In this document: positions 32,916 to 41,136 of the stretch, piece after piece
Position numbering within the stretch: position 1 is the stretch's first letter
Layout of the letters: each line of letters begins with the position of its first letter
Assembly: GCA_045806105.1 (NCBI GenBank)
Contig: JBJMJY010000060.1
Coordinates: 32,463-96,462 of the forward strand
Source: AC-32 sp045806105
GTDB taxonomy: Bacteria > Actinomycetota > Thermoleophilia > Gaiellales > Gaiellaceae
Direction of reading: 5' to 3'
Length of the DNA stretch: 64,000 bases
The notes under the pieces: model-generated
What the model saw: only the letters and a program-made list of their open reading frames with translations
Database searches by the model: none
What the model was told of the DNA's origin: nothing
Made by a program: the position numbers and the translations under genes

Positions 32916-34745
32916 TTACTCGACGGTGACGGTCTTCGCGAGATTGCGCGGCTGGTCGACGTTCAGGCCGCGCAGGCGGGCGATGCGGTACGCCAGCAGC
33001 TGCAGCGGCACCACCGCGAGCACCGACTGCAGGAAGGCCGGCGAGCGCGGGATGTAGATCACGTCGTCGGCGTGGTGCTGGATGTCCTCGTTGCCGTCGG
33101 TCGCGATTGCGATCACGTGGGCGCCGCGCGCCCGCGTCTCCTGGATGTTGGAGACGACCTTGTCGTAGATCACCTTCTGATCGATCGCGACGCAGACCAC
33201 GGGTGTCCCCTCGTCGAGCAGCGCGATCGGCCCGTGCTTCATCTCGCCGGCCGAGTACGCATCGGTCGGGATGTACGAGATCTCCTTCAGCTTGAGCGCA
33301 CCCTCGAGCGCAACCGGCAAGCCGATGTGGCGGCCGAGGTAGAGGAAGAACGGCTTGTCGTGGAACCGCTGCGCGATCTCGTCGATCGGGTGGTCGCCGT
33401 CGAGGAAGCGCTCGAGCTTGCGCGGCAGCTCGTAGAGCTGGTCGAGGATGAACTCCAGCTCCTCCGGCGGCATCCCACCGCGGACCTGCGCGAGCTTGAG
33501 GCCGATCAGCGCGAGCAGCGCGACCTGGGCGGTGAAGGTCTTCGAGGCCGCGACGCCGATCTCGAGGCCGCAGCGCGTGTAGATCACCGACTCCGCCTCG
33601 CGCGTGATCTGCGAGCCCATCAGGTTCGTGATCGCGAGCGTGCGCGCGCCGAGCTGGCGCGCGAGCTTGACCGCGTTGACGGTGTCGCGGGACTCGCCCG
33701 ACTGGGAGATCGCGATCACGAGCGTGTCCTTGGAGAGCACCGGGTTGCGGTAGATCCACTCGCTCGCGATGTCGGGCTCGACCGGGATCCGGGCCCACTC
33801 CTCGATCATGTAGCGGCCGACGACGCCGGCGTGATACGACGTGCCCGCGGCGACGACCACGATGCGGCGCAGGTTGCGCAGCTGCTCCTCGGTCATGCCG
33901 AGGCTCTCGAGCACGAGCTCGCCGTGCCGGATGCGGTCGCCGAGCGTCTCCGCGACGGCTTCGGGCTGCTCGTAGATCTCCTTGAGCATGAACGTCTCGT
34001 AGCCGCTCTTCTCGGCCGCGTCGATGTCCCAATCGACCTCGATGATCTCGCGCTCGAGCTCGCCCTCCTCGGCGGAGACGAAACGGGCGCCCGCAGGCGT
34101 GAGCGCGACGACCTCGCCGTCCTCGATGAGCTGGATCGAGCGCGTCTCGCCGATGAAGGCGGCGGCCATGGACGCGAAGAACATCTCGCCGTCGCCGACG
34201 CCCACGAGCAGCGGGCACTGGTGCCGCGCTCCGACGAGCTCCTCCGCGTGGTCGTGGTGGATGACGACGAACGCGTAGTGGCCCTCGAGCTGCCGGTAGG
34301 CCTCGCGGGTGGCCTCGAGCAGGTCGCCCTGGTAGTGGCGCTCGATCAGGTGCACGACGACCTCGGCGTCGGTCTCCGTCCCGAAGACGTGCCCGTCGGC
34401 CTCGAGAGACGCCTTCAGCTCGCGGTAGTTCTCGACGATCCCGTTGAGGACGATCGCGAGCTTGCCGTGGTCGCAGCCCGTGAGCGGATGCGCGTTCTGC
34501 AGCGTGACGGCGCCGTGGGTGGCCCAGCGCGTGTGGCCGAGGCCGGTCGTCGCGGTCGAGCCGTTCGGGCCCGCCTCCTGCTTCAGGACCTGGAGGTTGC
34601 CGACGGCTCGGACGTACTCGAGCTCGCCGTTCTCGCGAAGCGCGATGCCTGCCGAGTCGTAGCCCCTGTACTCCAGCCGCTCGAGGCCCTGGAGCAAGAG
34701 GTCCTTGCAGGCTCTCTGCCCGACGTATCCGATGATCCCGCACAC
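32916..34745 (-). CDS. glmS: glutamine--fructose-6-phosphate aminotransferase (isomerizing)
   Basis: 609 residues from a GTG with AAAGGGGAGG upstream. The N-terminal glutaminase begins with catalytic Cys2 (MCGIIGYVGQ), with GLGHTRWATHG and GIVENY. Two SIS isomerase domains follow (AAGTSYHAG; AISQSGESRDT; PTDAYSAGEMKHGPIALL), and the conserved C-terminus is DQPRNLAKTVTVE. It makes glucosamine-6-phosphate, the first step to UDP-GlcNAc for peptidoglycan. It is downstream of glmM with only 64 bases between, too short for a glmS ribozyme. Confidence 0.96.
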   Translation of the reverse strand: MCGIIGYVGQRACKDLLLQGLERLEYRGYDSAGIALRENGELEYVRAVGNLQVLKQEAGPNGSTATTGLGHTRWATHGAVTLQNAHPLTGCDHGKLAIVLNGIVENYRELKASLEADGHVFGTETDAEVVVHLIERHYQGDLLEATREAYRQLEGHYAFVVIHHDHAEELVGARHQCPLLVGVGDGEMFFASMAAAFIGETRSIQLIEDGEVVALTPAGARFVSAEEGELEREIIEVDWDIDAAEKSGYETFMLKEIYEQPEAVAETLGDRIRHGELVLESLGMTEEQLRNLRRIVVVAAGTSYHAGVVGRYMIEEWARIPVEPDIASEWIYRNPVLSKDTLVIAISQSGESRDTVNAVKLARQLGARTLAITNLMGSQITREAESVIYTRCGLEIGVAASKTFTAQVALLALIGLKLAQVRGGMPPEELEFILDQLYELPRKLERFLDGDHPIDEIAQRFHDKPFFLYLGRHIGLPVALEGALKLKEISYIPTDAYSAGEMKHGPIALLDEGTPVVCVAIDQKVIYDKVVSNIQETRARGAHVIAIATDGNEDIQHHADDVIYIPRSPAFLQSVLAVVPLQLLAYRIARLRGLNVDQPRNLAKTVTVE

Positions 34746-34809
34746 GCCGAAACCTCCCCTTTAGAACGCGAAAGGCCCGGCTGCTCCTCCAGACCCCGCG
34801 TCGGGCTGG

Positions 34810-36075
34810 TCAGCCGAGCTCTCGTCTCACGAGAGCGGAAATCGTACCACAGGCTTCTTCGGCTTCCGAACGTGTTTCCGCCTCCGCCAGGACGCGGACG
34901 AGGGGCTCGGTTCCCGACGGCCGCACCAGCACGCGCCCCCTGCCTTCGAGGCGCTCGTTCAGGCGCTCGACCTCGTCCAGCAGGGTCTGCGGAAGCTCCT
35001 TGCGGCCGACCTCGATGTTCTCCTTGGCCTGTGGAAGGCGCTCCAGCACGGCCGCTGCCTCCTCCAGCGTGCGCCCCTCGAGCGCGGCGCACAGCAAAAG
35101 CGCCGCTGCGAGGCCGTCGCCGGTCACGTGCTCGCGCAGGTAGATGAGGTGGCCCGACTGCTCGCCGCCGAGAAGCCCGCCCTCTCGCTGCAGTGCCTCG
35201 AGCACGTAGCGGTCGCCGACGTCCGTCGTGACGACGCGGATGCCGTGCTCCTCGGCGAGGCGGTGGAGGCCGAGGTTGGCCATCACCGTCACCGCGACGA
35301 GCTCGACGTCGAGGTGCAGCATCAGGATCGCGACGATCTGGTCGCCGTCGACGACCTCGCCGCGCGCGTCCACCGCGAGCATCCGGTCCCCGTCCCCGTC
35401 GAAGGCGACGCCCAGGTCGGCGCGTGAGCGGGTGACGGTCTGCTGCAAGGTGCGGAGGTCGGTGGCCCCGCAGCCGACGTTGATGTTGCCGCCGTCGGGC
35501 TCGGAGCCGATCGTGGTCACGTCGGCGCCGAGCTGCTCGAACGCCTTGGGCGCGACCCCCGAGTACGCGCCGTTCGCGCAGTCGACGACGATCTTCAGTC
35601 CCGAGAGGTCGCTGCCGAAGCGCTCGACGATGTGCTCGAGGTAGCTCTCGGTCGCGACGCCGACGCGGTCGACCTTTCCGTGCGACCCGTCATAGCGCGC
35701 ATCGAAGAGGCCTTCGATCTCCTCCTCCGCCGCATCGGTGAGCTTGCGCCCGTCGCCGTCGAAGAGCTTGACGCCGTTGTACTCCGGCGGGTTGTGCGAG
35801 GCCGAGATGACGGCGCCGAGGTCGAGTGACAGCAGCGCAACAGCGGGGGTCGGCAAGACGCCTGCGACCACCGCGTTCCCGCCCGCGGAGACGACACCGC
35901 GCGCGAACGCCTCCTCGAGCTCCTCACCGGAGGCGCGGGTGTCGCGACCGACGAAGACGCGGCCGCCCTTCGACCAGAGCGTCGCCGCGCGGCCCAGGCG
36001 CTCGACGAGCCCGGGCGTCAGGTCCTCGCCGACGATGCCGCGCACGCCGTCTGTTCCGAAATAGCGCCTCGCCAC
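34810..36075 (-). CDS. glmM: phosphoglucosamine mutase
   Basis: 421 residues. It begins RRYFGTDGVRGIVGE; the phospho-serine loop is VISASHNPPEYNGVK (Ser93); the magnesium loop is AFDGDGDRMLAVD; and the C-terminal phosphate-binding motif is RPSGTEPLVRV. It converts glucosamine-6-phosphate to glucosamine-1-phosphate and works directly after GlmS. It is somewhat shorter than the usual 445 residues but has all the motifs. Lies between rpsI and glmS in the classical actinobacterial order. Confidence 0.95.
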   Translation of the reverse strand: MARRYFGTDGVRGIVGEDLTPGLVERLGRAATLWSKGGRVFVGRDTRASGEELEEAFARGVVSAGGNAVVAGVLPTPAVALLSLDLGAVISASHNPPEYNGVKLFDGDGRKLTDAAEEEIEGLFDARYDGSHGKVDRVGVATESYLEHIVERFGSDLSGLKIVVDCANGAYSGVAPKAFEQLGADVTTIGSEPDGGNINVGCGATDLRTLQQTVTRSRADLGVAFDGDGDRMLAVDARGEVVDGDQIVAILMLHLDVELVAVTVMANLGLHRLAEEHGIRVVTTDVGDRYVLEALQREGGLLGGEQSGHLIYLREHVTGDGLAAALLLCAALEGRTLEEAAAVLERLPQAKENIEVGRKELPQTLLDEVERLNERLEGRGRVLVRPSGTEPLVRVLAEAETRSEAEEACGTISALVRRELG

Positions 36076-36184
36076 GGCGGCGGAGCCTATCCTGCGCCCG
36101 CGATTCGCCGGATGTATCGCGTCGCGGCGTCCCGCCGAGCCGACTTCGGGTCATCGAGAAGGATCGTTGGCGGTCGGAATGAGA

Positions 36185-36212
36185 GCGTGCGAAGACCGCG
36201 CTCTTCGCACGC
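36185..36212. terminator. strong hairpin between rpsI and glmM
   Basis: GCGTGCGAAGA and TCTTCGCACGC form a perfect 11-bp stem with a CCGCGC loop. A second small hairpin (CGCGCG, CGCGCG) lies at 36221-36235. They probably end or attenuate ribosomal protein transcription before glmM. Confidence 0.6.
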
Positions 36213-36265
36213 GTTTCGTCCGCGCGCTTCGCGCGTCAACCGAGCCCAAGCGGTAAAGCGCAGCG

Positions 36266-36661
36266 TTAGCGCTTACTGAACTGCGGCGCCTTGCGGGCCT
36301 TGTGCAGGCCGGCCTTCTTGCGCTCGACGATTCGCGCGTCGCGCGTCAGAAAGCCGGCGCGCTTCAGCGGCACGCGCAGCTCGGGGTCGGCCTCCACGAG
36401 CGCGCGGGCGATGCCGTGGCGGACCGCGCCCGCCTGGCCGCTCGGGCCGCCGCCGTGGACGCGAGCACGGACGTCGAACGTCCCCTCGACCCCTGCAACC
36501 TTGAGCGGCGCGAGCGCCAGCTCGCGATGCGTCGCCCGCGGGAAGTAGCTCTCGATCGTGCGGCCGTTGAACCAGGTCGTGCCGTCACCGGGCCGCAGGA
36601 TCACGCGTGCGACAGACGTCTTCCGCTTGCCCGTGCCCTGATATTGCGCGATCTCGCTCAC
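36266..36661 (-). CDS. rpsI: 30S ribosomal protein S9
   Basis: 131 residues, normal for S9. Begins YQGTGKRKTSVARVIL and has VHGGGPSGQAGAVRHGIARAL and the conserved tail ARKAPQFSKR, whose last Lys-Arg reaches the P-site tRNA. Its start overlaps the rplM stop (ATGA), the universal L13-S9 pair. Confidence 0.97.
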   Translation of the reverse strand: MSEIAQYQGTGKRKTSVARVILRPGDGTTWFNGRTIESYFPRATHRELALAPLKVAGVEGTFDVRARVHGGGPSGQAGAVRHGIARALVEADPELRVPLKRAGFLTRDARIVERKKAGLHKARKAPQFSKR

Positions 36662-37092
36662 GAGCTCACCTCCAGCTCCTTCGGCGCCTGCGCCTCGTGC
36701 GGGTGCTCGGGGCCGGCGTAGATCTTCAGCTTGCGCATCTGGGCGCGCGCGAGGCGGTTGCGGGGGAGCATCCCCTTGACGGCCTTGCGCAGCACCTCGG
36801 TCGGGCGGCGCTCGAGCTCCTGCCGCAGCGGCCGGCTCTTGAGGCCGCCGGGGTAGCCCGAATGGCGGTGGTAGATCTTGTCGTCGAGCTTCTTGCCGGT
36901 GACGGCGATCTTCTCGGCGTTCACGACCACGACGAAGTCACCGGTGTCGACGTGCGGCGTGTACTGCGGCTTGCCCTTGCCGCGCAGCGTCTCAGCGATC
37001 TGCGTAGCCAGACGCCCCAGCGTCTTTCCTTCGGCGTCGACGAGGTACCACGTGCGCTCGACCTCGCCCGGCTTTGCGTTCCAGGTCTTCAT
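36658..37092 (-). CDS. rplM: 50S ribosomal protein L13
   Basis: 144 residues from the ATG at 37092. It has TWYLVDAEGKTLGRLATQIA, HVDTGDFVVVVNAEKIAVTGKK, YHRHSGYPGGLK and VKGMLPRNRLARAQMRKLKIYAG, all L13 blocks. First gene of the rplM-rpsI-glmM-glmS run. The upstream gene at 37250 is divergent. Confidence 0.97.
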   Translation of the reverse strand: MKTWNAKPGEVERTWYLVDAEGKTLGRLATQIAETLRGKGKPQYTPHVDTGDFVVVVNAEKIAVTGKKLDDKIYHRHSGYPGGLKSRPLRQELERRPTEVLRKAVKGMLPRNRLARAQMRKLKIYAGPEHPHEAQAPKELEVSS

Positions 37093-37169
37093 CACAGAAA
37101 AGCGGCGGACCACCCGTCCGCCGGCCCGGAATCGTAGCAGCCTTGCCTCGGCGCCTGGGCAGCGCGAGC

Positions 37170-37200
37170 TTGACACGACCCCCACCTCCGGTGGGACACT
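37170..37200 (+). promoter_or_regulatory. promoter with internal palindromic operator
   Basis: TTGACA (37170-37175) is a consensus -35. GACACT (37195-37200) is a possible -10 with a 19-base spacer. The spacer holds the palindrome CCCACC-TCC-GGTGGG (37181-37195). A repressor there would block polymerase. The downstream helix-turn-helix gene at 37250 is a candidate for self-control. Confidence 0.5.
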
Positions 37201-37249
37201 GGTTGCCAGAACGGAAAAGGGCAGGGCGTCTGCCCAATGGAGTGCGGCG

Positions 37250-37594
37250 ATGGGCGAAGGACAATCGAGCAACCTGCAGGAACTGCGAACGTGGACGTTC
37301 ATCACGAACCACGCGCAGATCCTGCTGGCTGTCGCCCGTGACCCTGCCGCGACGGTCGCCGAGCTCGCGGACGTGGCCGAGATCACCGAGCGCTCGGCCT
37401 ATCGAATTCTCGCCGACCTCCAGCAAGCCGGGTACGTGCGACGGCTGAAGCTCGGGCGGCACAACGTCTACGAGATCAACCCGACCATGCCGCTTCGCGA
37501 TCCCACGATCGAGAACGAGCGCGTGCGCGATCTCCTTAGCCTCATCGCGGACGCGGACGTCGAGGCGCACCGACAGTCGCAACGCGTCGCTTGA
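37250..37594 (+). CDS. small winged-helix transcriptional regulator
   Basis: 114 residues from the ATG at 37250. The DNA-binding core is ITNHAQILLAVARDPAATVAELADVAEITERSAYRILADLQQAGYVRRLKLGRHNVYEI (about 18-76), an HTH with a wing. The tail is acidic and helical (TIENERVRDLLSLIADADVEAH). Proteins of this build are often annotated as MarR- or ArsR-like; no cysteine sensor is present. It is divergent from rplM. A good promoter with an internal palindrome lies upstream. Confidence 0.78.
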   Translation: MGEGQSSNLQELRTWTFITNHAQILLAVARDPAATVAELADVAEITERSAYRILADLQQAGYVRRLKLGRHNVYEINPTMPLRDPTIENERVRDLLSLIADADVEAHRQSQRVA

Positions 37595-37934
37595 GCGCGG
37601 GCGTTGTGACCCATCCCTGACGCCGGTTTCAGCGTCGCAATTGTCAGCTGTCCTCGGCTAAGGACGGAGTTAGCATCGAGCACGCTGTGGCGGTGTCCTC
37701 GGGGGAGGAGGGCCACGATCGTCATCACGGGCGTATCCCCACGAACAACGCCCCACCCCACGCGTGAACGTGAGATGGGGCAACACACCGACCTCGTTCT
37801 CCGACGGCCAGCAACGACGACGGAAGGGAGGTGGTGCTAGGGCCGATTCTAGTGGCGCCCTCGAGGCGCTGACTTGCTTCGGAAACGACGCTCACCCAGC
37901 GAAAAGGTGAGTTCAACCAGGAGGGTTGCAAGTG
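37595..37934. other. 340-base leader or intergenic region
   Basis: No gene seen. It holds a small hairpin (CTCACC, GGTGAG) just before the ribosome binding site at 37919-37925, and GC-rich inverted pieces near 37745-37780. I looked for known riboswitch cores and found none. Confidence 0.4.
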
Positions 37935-38468
37935 ATGCGTCTGAAGAAACGTTATGTGGCTTTCGCCGCGCTCGTGGGGGCGATCGCGGCCATCTCGGCA
38001 GTGGCGTTCGCAGCGAACGTGCACTTCAAGCACGGCAGCCCGGTCTTCAGCGACGGCGGTCTATTCCTGAGCTCGTCAGGTGCGCTCACCGGACTCGGCA
38101 ACGGCGACGTCGTCATCACCCTGAACGCGACCGGGCAGCCGGTCGCGACATGCACGAATCCGTCCGGCAAAACCCAGCCTCCGGGCCAAAATCCCGCAGA
38201 GGTCACGTTGACGGGCGTGCAGGCGCTGCCAGCCGCCGAGATCAAGAACGGCAATCTCAACTTCAACGTCAATACCGGCTCGCCGACGACGCCAGTCGCA
38301 GGTGCGCCAGACTGCCCGGGCTCGAACTGGACTGAGGACATCAGCGACGTGATCTTTGCCGGCCACTCGGCGACGATCACGGTCTATCAGCCCTGCACGG
38401 ACACCTCACCGCCGATCAATTGCCCGATCGTCTTGCAACAGACCTTCACAGTGCCGAGCAACGTGTAG
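37935..38468 (+). CDS. secreted protein of unknown function
   Basis: 177 residues. AGGAGGG at 37919-37925 serves either this ATG or the GTG 3 bases upstream. A signal peptide (YVAFAALVGAIAAISAVAFAA) is clear. The mature part is rich in Thr, Ser, Gly and Asn, with GDVVITLNATGQPVATCTNPSGKTQPPGQNP and Cys pairs (DCPGSNW, QPCTDTSP, NCPIV). It looks like a beta-rich exported domain. No known family. The long leader suggests regulation after transcription. Confidence 0.75.
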   Translation: MRLKKRYVAFAALVGAIAAISAVAFAANVHFKHGSPVFSDGGLFLSSSGALTGLGNGDVVITLNATGQPVATCTNPSGKTQPPGQNPAEVTLTGVQALPAAEIKNGNLNFNVNTGSPTTPVAGAPDCPGSNWTEDISDVIFAGHSATITVYQPCTDTSPPINCPIVLQQTFTVPSNV

Positions 38469-38484
38469 CTGGAGGTTGGTGCGC

Positions 38485-38931
38485 GTGCGGTTGGATCTGC
38501 CCCCAGTGGCAGAGAGAACAGGGAGAGCCGCTTCGGCGCCTCTCCCTCGTAACGAACCGGTTCGTGCGGTTCGGGCCAGAGGGGAGGCCGGCGGTGGCCA
38601 GCGACGCTCGAATCGACTCGCATGCGATGTGTGCGGAGGCACGCGGACTCGAGACGAGCGACACCGACTGGTGTGGGAAAGTGGGCTCGCCCCCGGGCTG
38701 GTCCTCGCTGAACTGTGCCGCCGCTGCGCGACGCAGGCCGACGCGCTCCTCGACCTCTACGGAGGTTGTGGTCGCGATGCCCTCGGGCTCGTGCAGGAAG
38801 TCCACGCCGCGCCGCCGCCGAGAGCGGCGCGGCTTCGCGTCTTGGGCTTCACCGCACGCGGGGTTCTCTACCTTCTGATCGCTCTAGCCTCGTTCTTGCT
38901 CGTGACACTGGTCACTTCACGCGGTCGTTAG
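38485..38931 (+). CDS. small protein with zinc-ribbon-like motif and C-terminal helix
   Basis: 148 residues from the GTG at 38485 with GGAGG at 38471-38475; other starts are possible. CDVCGG and LCRRCATQAD give two CxxC pairs separated by about 26 residues, probably a zinc site (about residues 49-85). A membrane helix near the end (GVLYLLIALASFLLVTLV) makes it a tail-anchored protein. I do not recognise the family, and other frames overlap it, so the call is moderate. Confidence 0.55.
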   Translation: MRLDLPPVAERTGRAASAPLPRNEPVRAVRARGEAGGGQRRSNRLACDVCGGTRTRDERHRLVWESGLAPGLVLAELCRRCATQADALLDLYGGCGRDALGLVQEVHAAPPPRAARLRVLGFTARGVLYLLIALASFLLVTLVTSRGR

Positions 38932-38949
38932 GAGACTCCTCCGTCGCCA

Positions 38950-39498
38950 TCAAGGAGGCCGGCAGTACCTCTTCTCTACCGACAGCCTCTGCATCGCTGC
39001 ACCAAACGCGCCCGCGCCGCCGTGGGAGGGGTGACGCACGTACGGGTCGCCGAGAACCGCGTGGGCCAGCCGGCCCACGGGAATCGCGCGCCGCCCGCGG
39101 GCGAGCTCCCGGAGGAATGGCAACCCGGCCTCGACCTCGGATCTCGTTGGCCGGCGGTTCGACGTCTCGGTTCCGGGGTGAGTGGGAACGAGGTTCCACA
39201 GCAGCACGTCCTCCTCGATTTCCAGCTCGGTAAGCACGCGGTGCACGATCGTCGCGGTCGCCTCGGCGGGGCCGGTGTCGGTGAGCTGGCGCTCGGAGGT
39301 GAAGGGGATGCCCGAGACGCGGGCGCCGCGGTGGCCGGCCGCCTCGCCGACGAGCAACAGCGGCGCGTCCTGACGGTCGCGGAGATACGCGAGCAACCGC
39401 TCGCACCGCCTGGCCGCGTCCTCGCCGTCACGATAGAAGTTGAAGGTGGCGCCGATCCTCGCGCGCCGCAGCCGCTCGATGAGCTCTTCCATCCGCAT
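38950..39498 (-). CDS. uracil-DNA glycosylase superfamily protein
   Basis: 182 residues from the ATG at 39498. LLLVGEAAGHRGARVSGIPFTSERQL holds the GEAPG-like motif I of family 4-type glycosylases. VLLWNLVPTHP resembles the middle strand and HPSHGG the C-terminal H.S motif. No four-cysteine iron-sulfur ligand set is seen, so it is not a standard family 4 enzyme. Predicted to remove uracil or a related base from DNA. Its 5' end overlaps the divergent phospholipase-D-like gene by 20 bases. Confidence 0.75.
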   Translation of the reverse strand: MRMEELIERLRRARIGATFNFYRDGEDAARRCERLLAYLRDRQDAPLLLVGEAAGHRGARVSGIPFTSERQLTDTGPAEATATIVHRVLTELEIEEDVLLWNLVPTHPGTETSNRRPTRSEVEAGLPFLRELARGRRAIPVGRLAHAVLGDPYVRHPSHGGAGAFGAAMQRLSVEKRYCRPP

Positions 39499-40627
39499 CC
39501 GCACTCTGACCGACGGGGGCCAGCAGCCGTCGGAGGTCGCGCGCGAGCTGGCGGAGTTCCTCGCCGCTGCGGAGCGCTCGCTCGACCTGGCGCAGTACGA
39601 CTTCCACCTGGGCGAGGAGACGGCGGCCGTCGTCGGCGCGGCGCTGCGCGAGGCGCACGATCGCGGCGTGGCGGTGCGGATCATCTACAACGTCGACCAC
39701 GGGAACCCGATCCCGGTGCCGCCGCCGCCGGAGCCGGACGCGCAGCTGATCGCCTCGCTCGGCGTGCCGTCGAAGGCGATCGCTGGGATTCCCGACCTGA
39801 TGCACCACAAGTTCGTGGTGCGTGACGGGAAGTCCGTCTGGACGGGATCGATGAACTGGACGGACGACTCCTGGGCGCGGCAGGAGAACGTCGTCGTCAC
39901 GGTCGAGTCGGAGGACCTTGCGCAGGCCTTCACGCTCGACTTCGAGGGGCTGTGGCGGGACGGCGACGTGGAACGGAGCGGCCTCGTGGAGCCCCGGCCG
40001 GTCGCAGTCGACGGCGTGAAGGTGCGGCCGTGGTTCACTCCCGGCTTCGCCGACGCGCTGACGGCGCGCCTCGCGAAGAAGATCGGCCACGCGGAGCGGG
40101 TGCGGATCTGCTCGCCGGTGATCACGTCGGCGCCGGTGCTCGGGACGCTCGCGCAGCGCATCGCTGACGGGCGCGGCGACGTCGCAGGCTGCGTGGACGC
40201 GACGCAGGTCGCCGAGGTGATCCGTCAGTGGCAGGCGGACGGCAACGTCTCGTGGAAGCTGCCACTGCTCGAGCAGGTGCTGGCCGGCGAGTTCTCCGGC
40301 AAGCGCTCGGAGCAGTGGCAGCCGACCGGGAGCCTGCACAACTTCATGCACGCGAAGGTCGTGGTCACCGACGACGTGGTCTTCGCGGGCTCGTTCAACC
40401 TCTCGCACTCGGGCGAGAAGAACGCCGAGAACGTGCTCGAGATCAAGGACGCGGACCTGGCGGCCCGCTTGAGCGCGTACGTGGACGAAGTGCGTCGGCG
40501 GTATCCCGCCTTCCGCGCCCAAGCCGATTCTGCCGCACAGGCCCGTGGGGCGAAGGCGCTCGAACCGTCTGAACCGGCCGCCCCCGTGGACGAATCGTCA
40601 CACCCTCGGCACGAACGCCGCGTCTGA
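39479..40627 (+). CDS. phospholipase D-like protein with two HKD motifs
   Basis: 382 residues from the ATG at 39479 (MSSSIRIRTLTDGG); an ATG at 39440 would overlap the divergent gene more. HKD motif 1 is MHHKFVVRDGKSVWTGSMNWTDDSW and motif 2 is MHAKVVVTDDVVFAGSFNLSHSGEKNAEN, each with H.K(x4)D and downstream Asn. The two halves form one PLD active site. Members cut phosphodiesters in lipids or nucleic acids. With no signal peptide it is likely cytosolic, and its divergent neighbour is a DNA glycosylase-like gene, so a nuclease role is plausible but unproven. Confidence 0.85.
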   Translation: MSSSIRIRTLTDGGQQPSEVARELAEFLAAAERSLDLAQYDFHLGEETAAVVGAALREAHDRGVAVRIIYNVDHGNPIPVPPPPEPDAQLIASLGVPSKAIAGIPDLMHHKFVVRDGKSVWTGSMNWTDDSWARQENVVVTVESEDLAQAFTLDFEGLWRDGDVERSGLVEPRPVAVDGVKVRPWFTPGFADALTARLAKKIGHAERVRICSPVITSAPVLGTLAQRIADGRGDVAGCVDATQVAEVIRQWQADGNVSWKLPLLEQVLAGEFSGKRSEQWQPTGSLHNFMHAKVVVTDDVVFAGSFNLSHSGEKNAENVLEIKDADLAARLSAYVDEVRRRYPAFRAQADSAAQARGAKALEPSEPAAPVDESSHPRHERRV

Positions 40628-40638
40628 TCCGGCCACGC

Positions 40639-40655
40639 CCGGGGACAGTCCCCGG
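40639..40655. terminator. palindromic hairpin between convergent genes
   Basis: CCGGGGACAGTCCCCGG folds as 6 bp with loop ACAGT. It lies between the stops at 40627 and 40662. The core GGGACAG also occurs as an array near 51392-51446. Confidence 0.55.
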
Positions 40656-40661
40656 CCATGG

Positions 40662-41126
40662 CTAGCCGACGCTGGGCGCGGCGCCGACGCTTTCCCGCTC
40701 GGCTTGCTCGATCTCCCGCTCCCAGAGACGGTTCAGATGGTGCTGCGCGTACGCGACCTCGAACGGCAGCAGGATCAGGGCGAGCGCGAACAGGAGGATC
40801 CCGGTGACGTGGCTGATCCGATGCTCGAGCCCCACGAGCTCCTGCCCCCGCCCGATCCGCTTGTAGAAGCGCCACTGCGAGATGAACGGCGGCACGATCA
40901 GGAGCCCGCCGATCGTGATCGCGACGATCGCCCAGAAGCTGCTCACCGCCAGCTCGTTCTCGTTCCCGGGACTCGCAGCAGCGCCGAAGTCGTTCAGCTC
41001 CGAGTTGCGGATCCCGTACCAGAAGATGTAGTAGATCCCGAGGGTCACGATCGCGAGCAGGAACGCGATCGCGGGCGAGATCACCTTTACCGTGCCGGCG
41101 CCCCGAACCTCGACCTTCCGCGCCAC
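40662..41126 (-). CDS. DUF4234-type membrane protein
   Basis: 154 residues with three helices: ISPAIAFLLAIVTLGIYYIFWY, SFWAIVAITIGGLLIVPPFI and ISHVTGILLFALALILLPFEVAYAQ. TLGIYYIFWYG..N.EL is typical of DUF4234 proteins, and the tail HHLNRLWEREI matches the end of that family. The function is unknown. Its start is 10 bases below the guaA stop, so it probably belongs to the guaB3-guaA transcript. Confidence 0.75.
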   Translation of the reverse strand: MARKVEVRGAGTVKVISPAIAFLLAIVTLGIYYIFWYGIRNSELNDFGAAASPGNENELAVSSFWAIVAITIGGLLIVPPFISQWRFYKRIGRGQELVGLEHRISHVTGILLFALALILLPFEVAYAQHHLNRLWEREIEQAERESVGAAPSVG

Positions 41127-41136
41127 TAGCTGGCGC

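Noticed and set aside
34746..34809. glmS ribozyme upstream of glmS
   Set aside because: Only 64 bases separate glmM and glmS, too few for the ribozyme core, and no matching sequence is seen.
32607..35147. Long plus-strand open frame over lysE, glmS and the glmM end
   Set aside because: The minus-strand genes are certain by their motifs. The plus-strand product has only low-complexity charged residues.
37595..37934. Riboswitch in the long leader of the secreted protein gene
   Set aside because: I compared it by eye with cobalamin, c-di-GMP and c-di-AMP cores and found no conserved elements. A covariance-model search would settle it.
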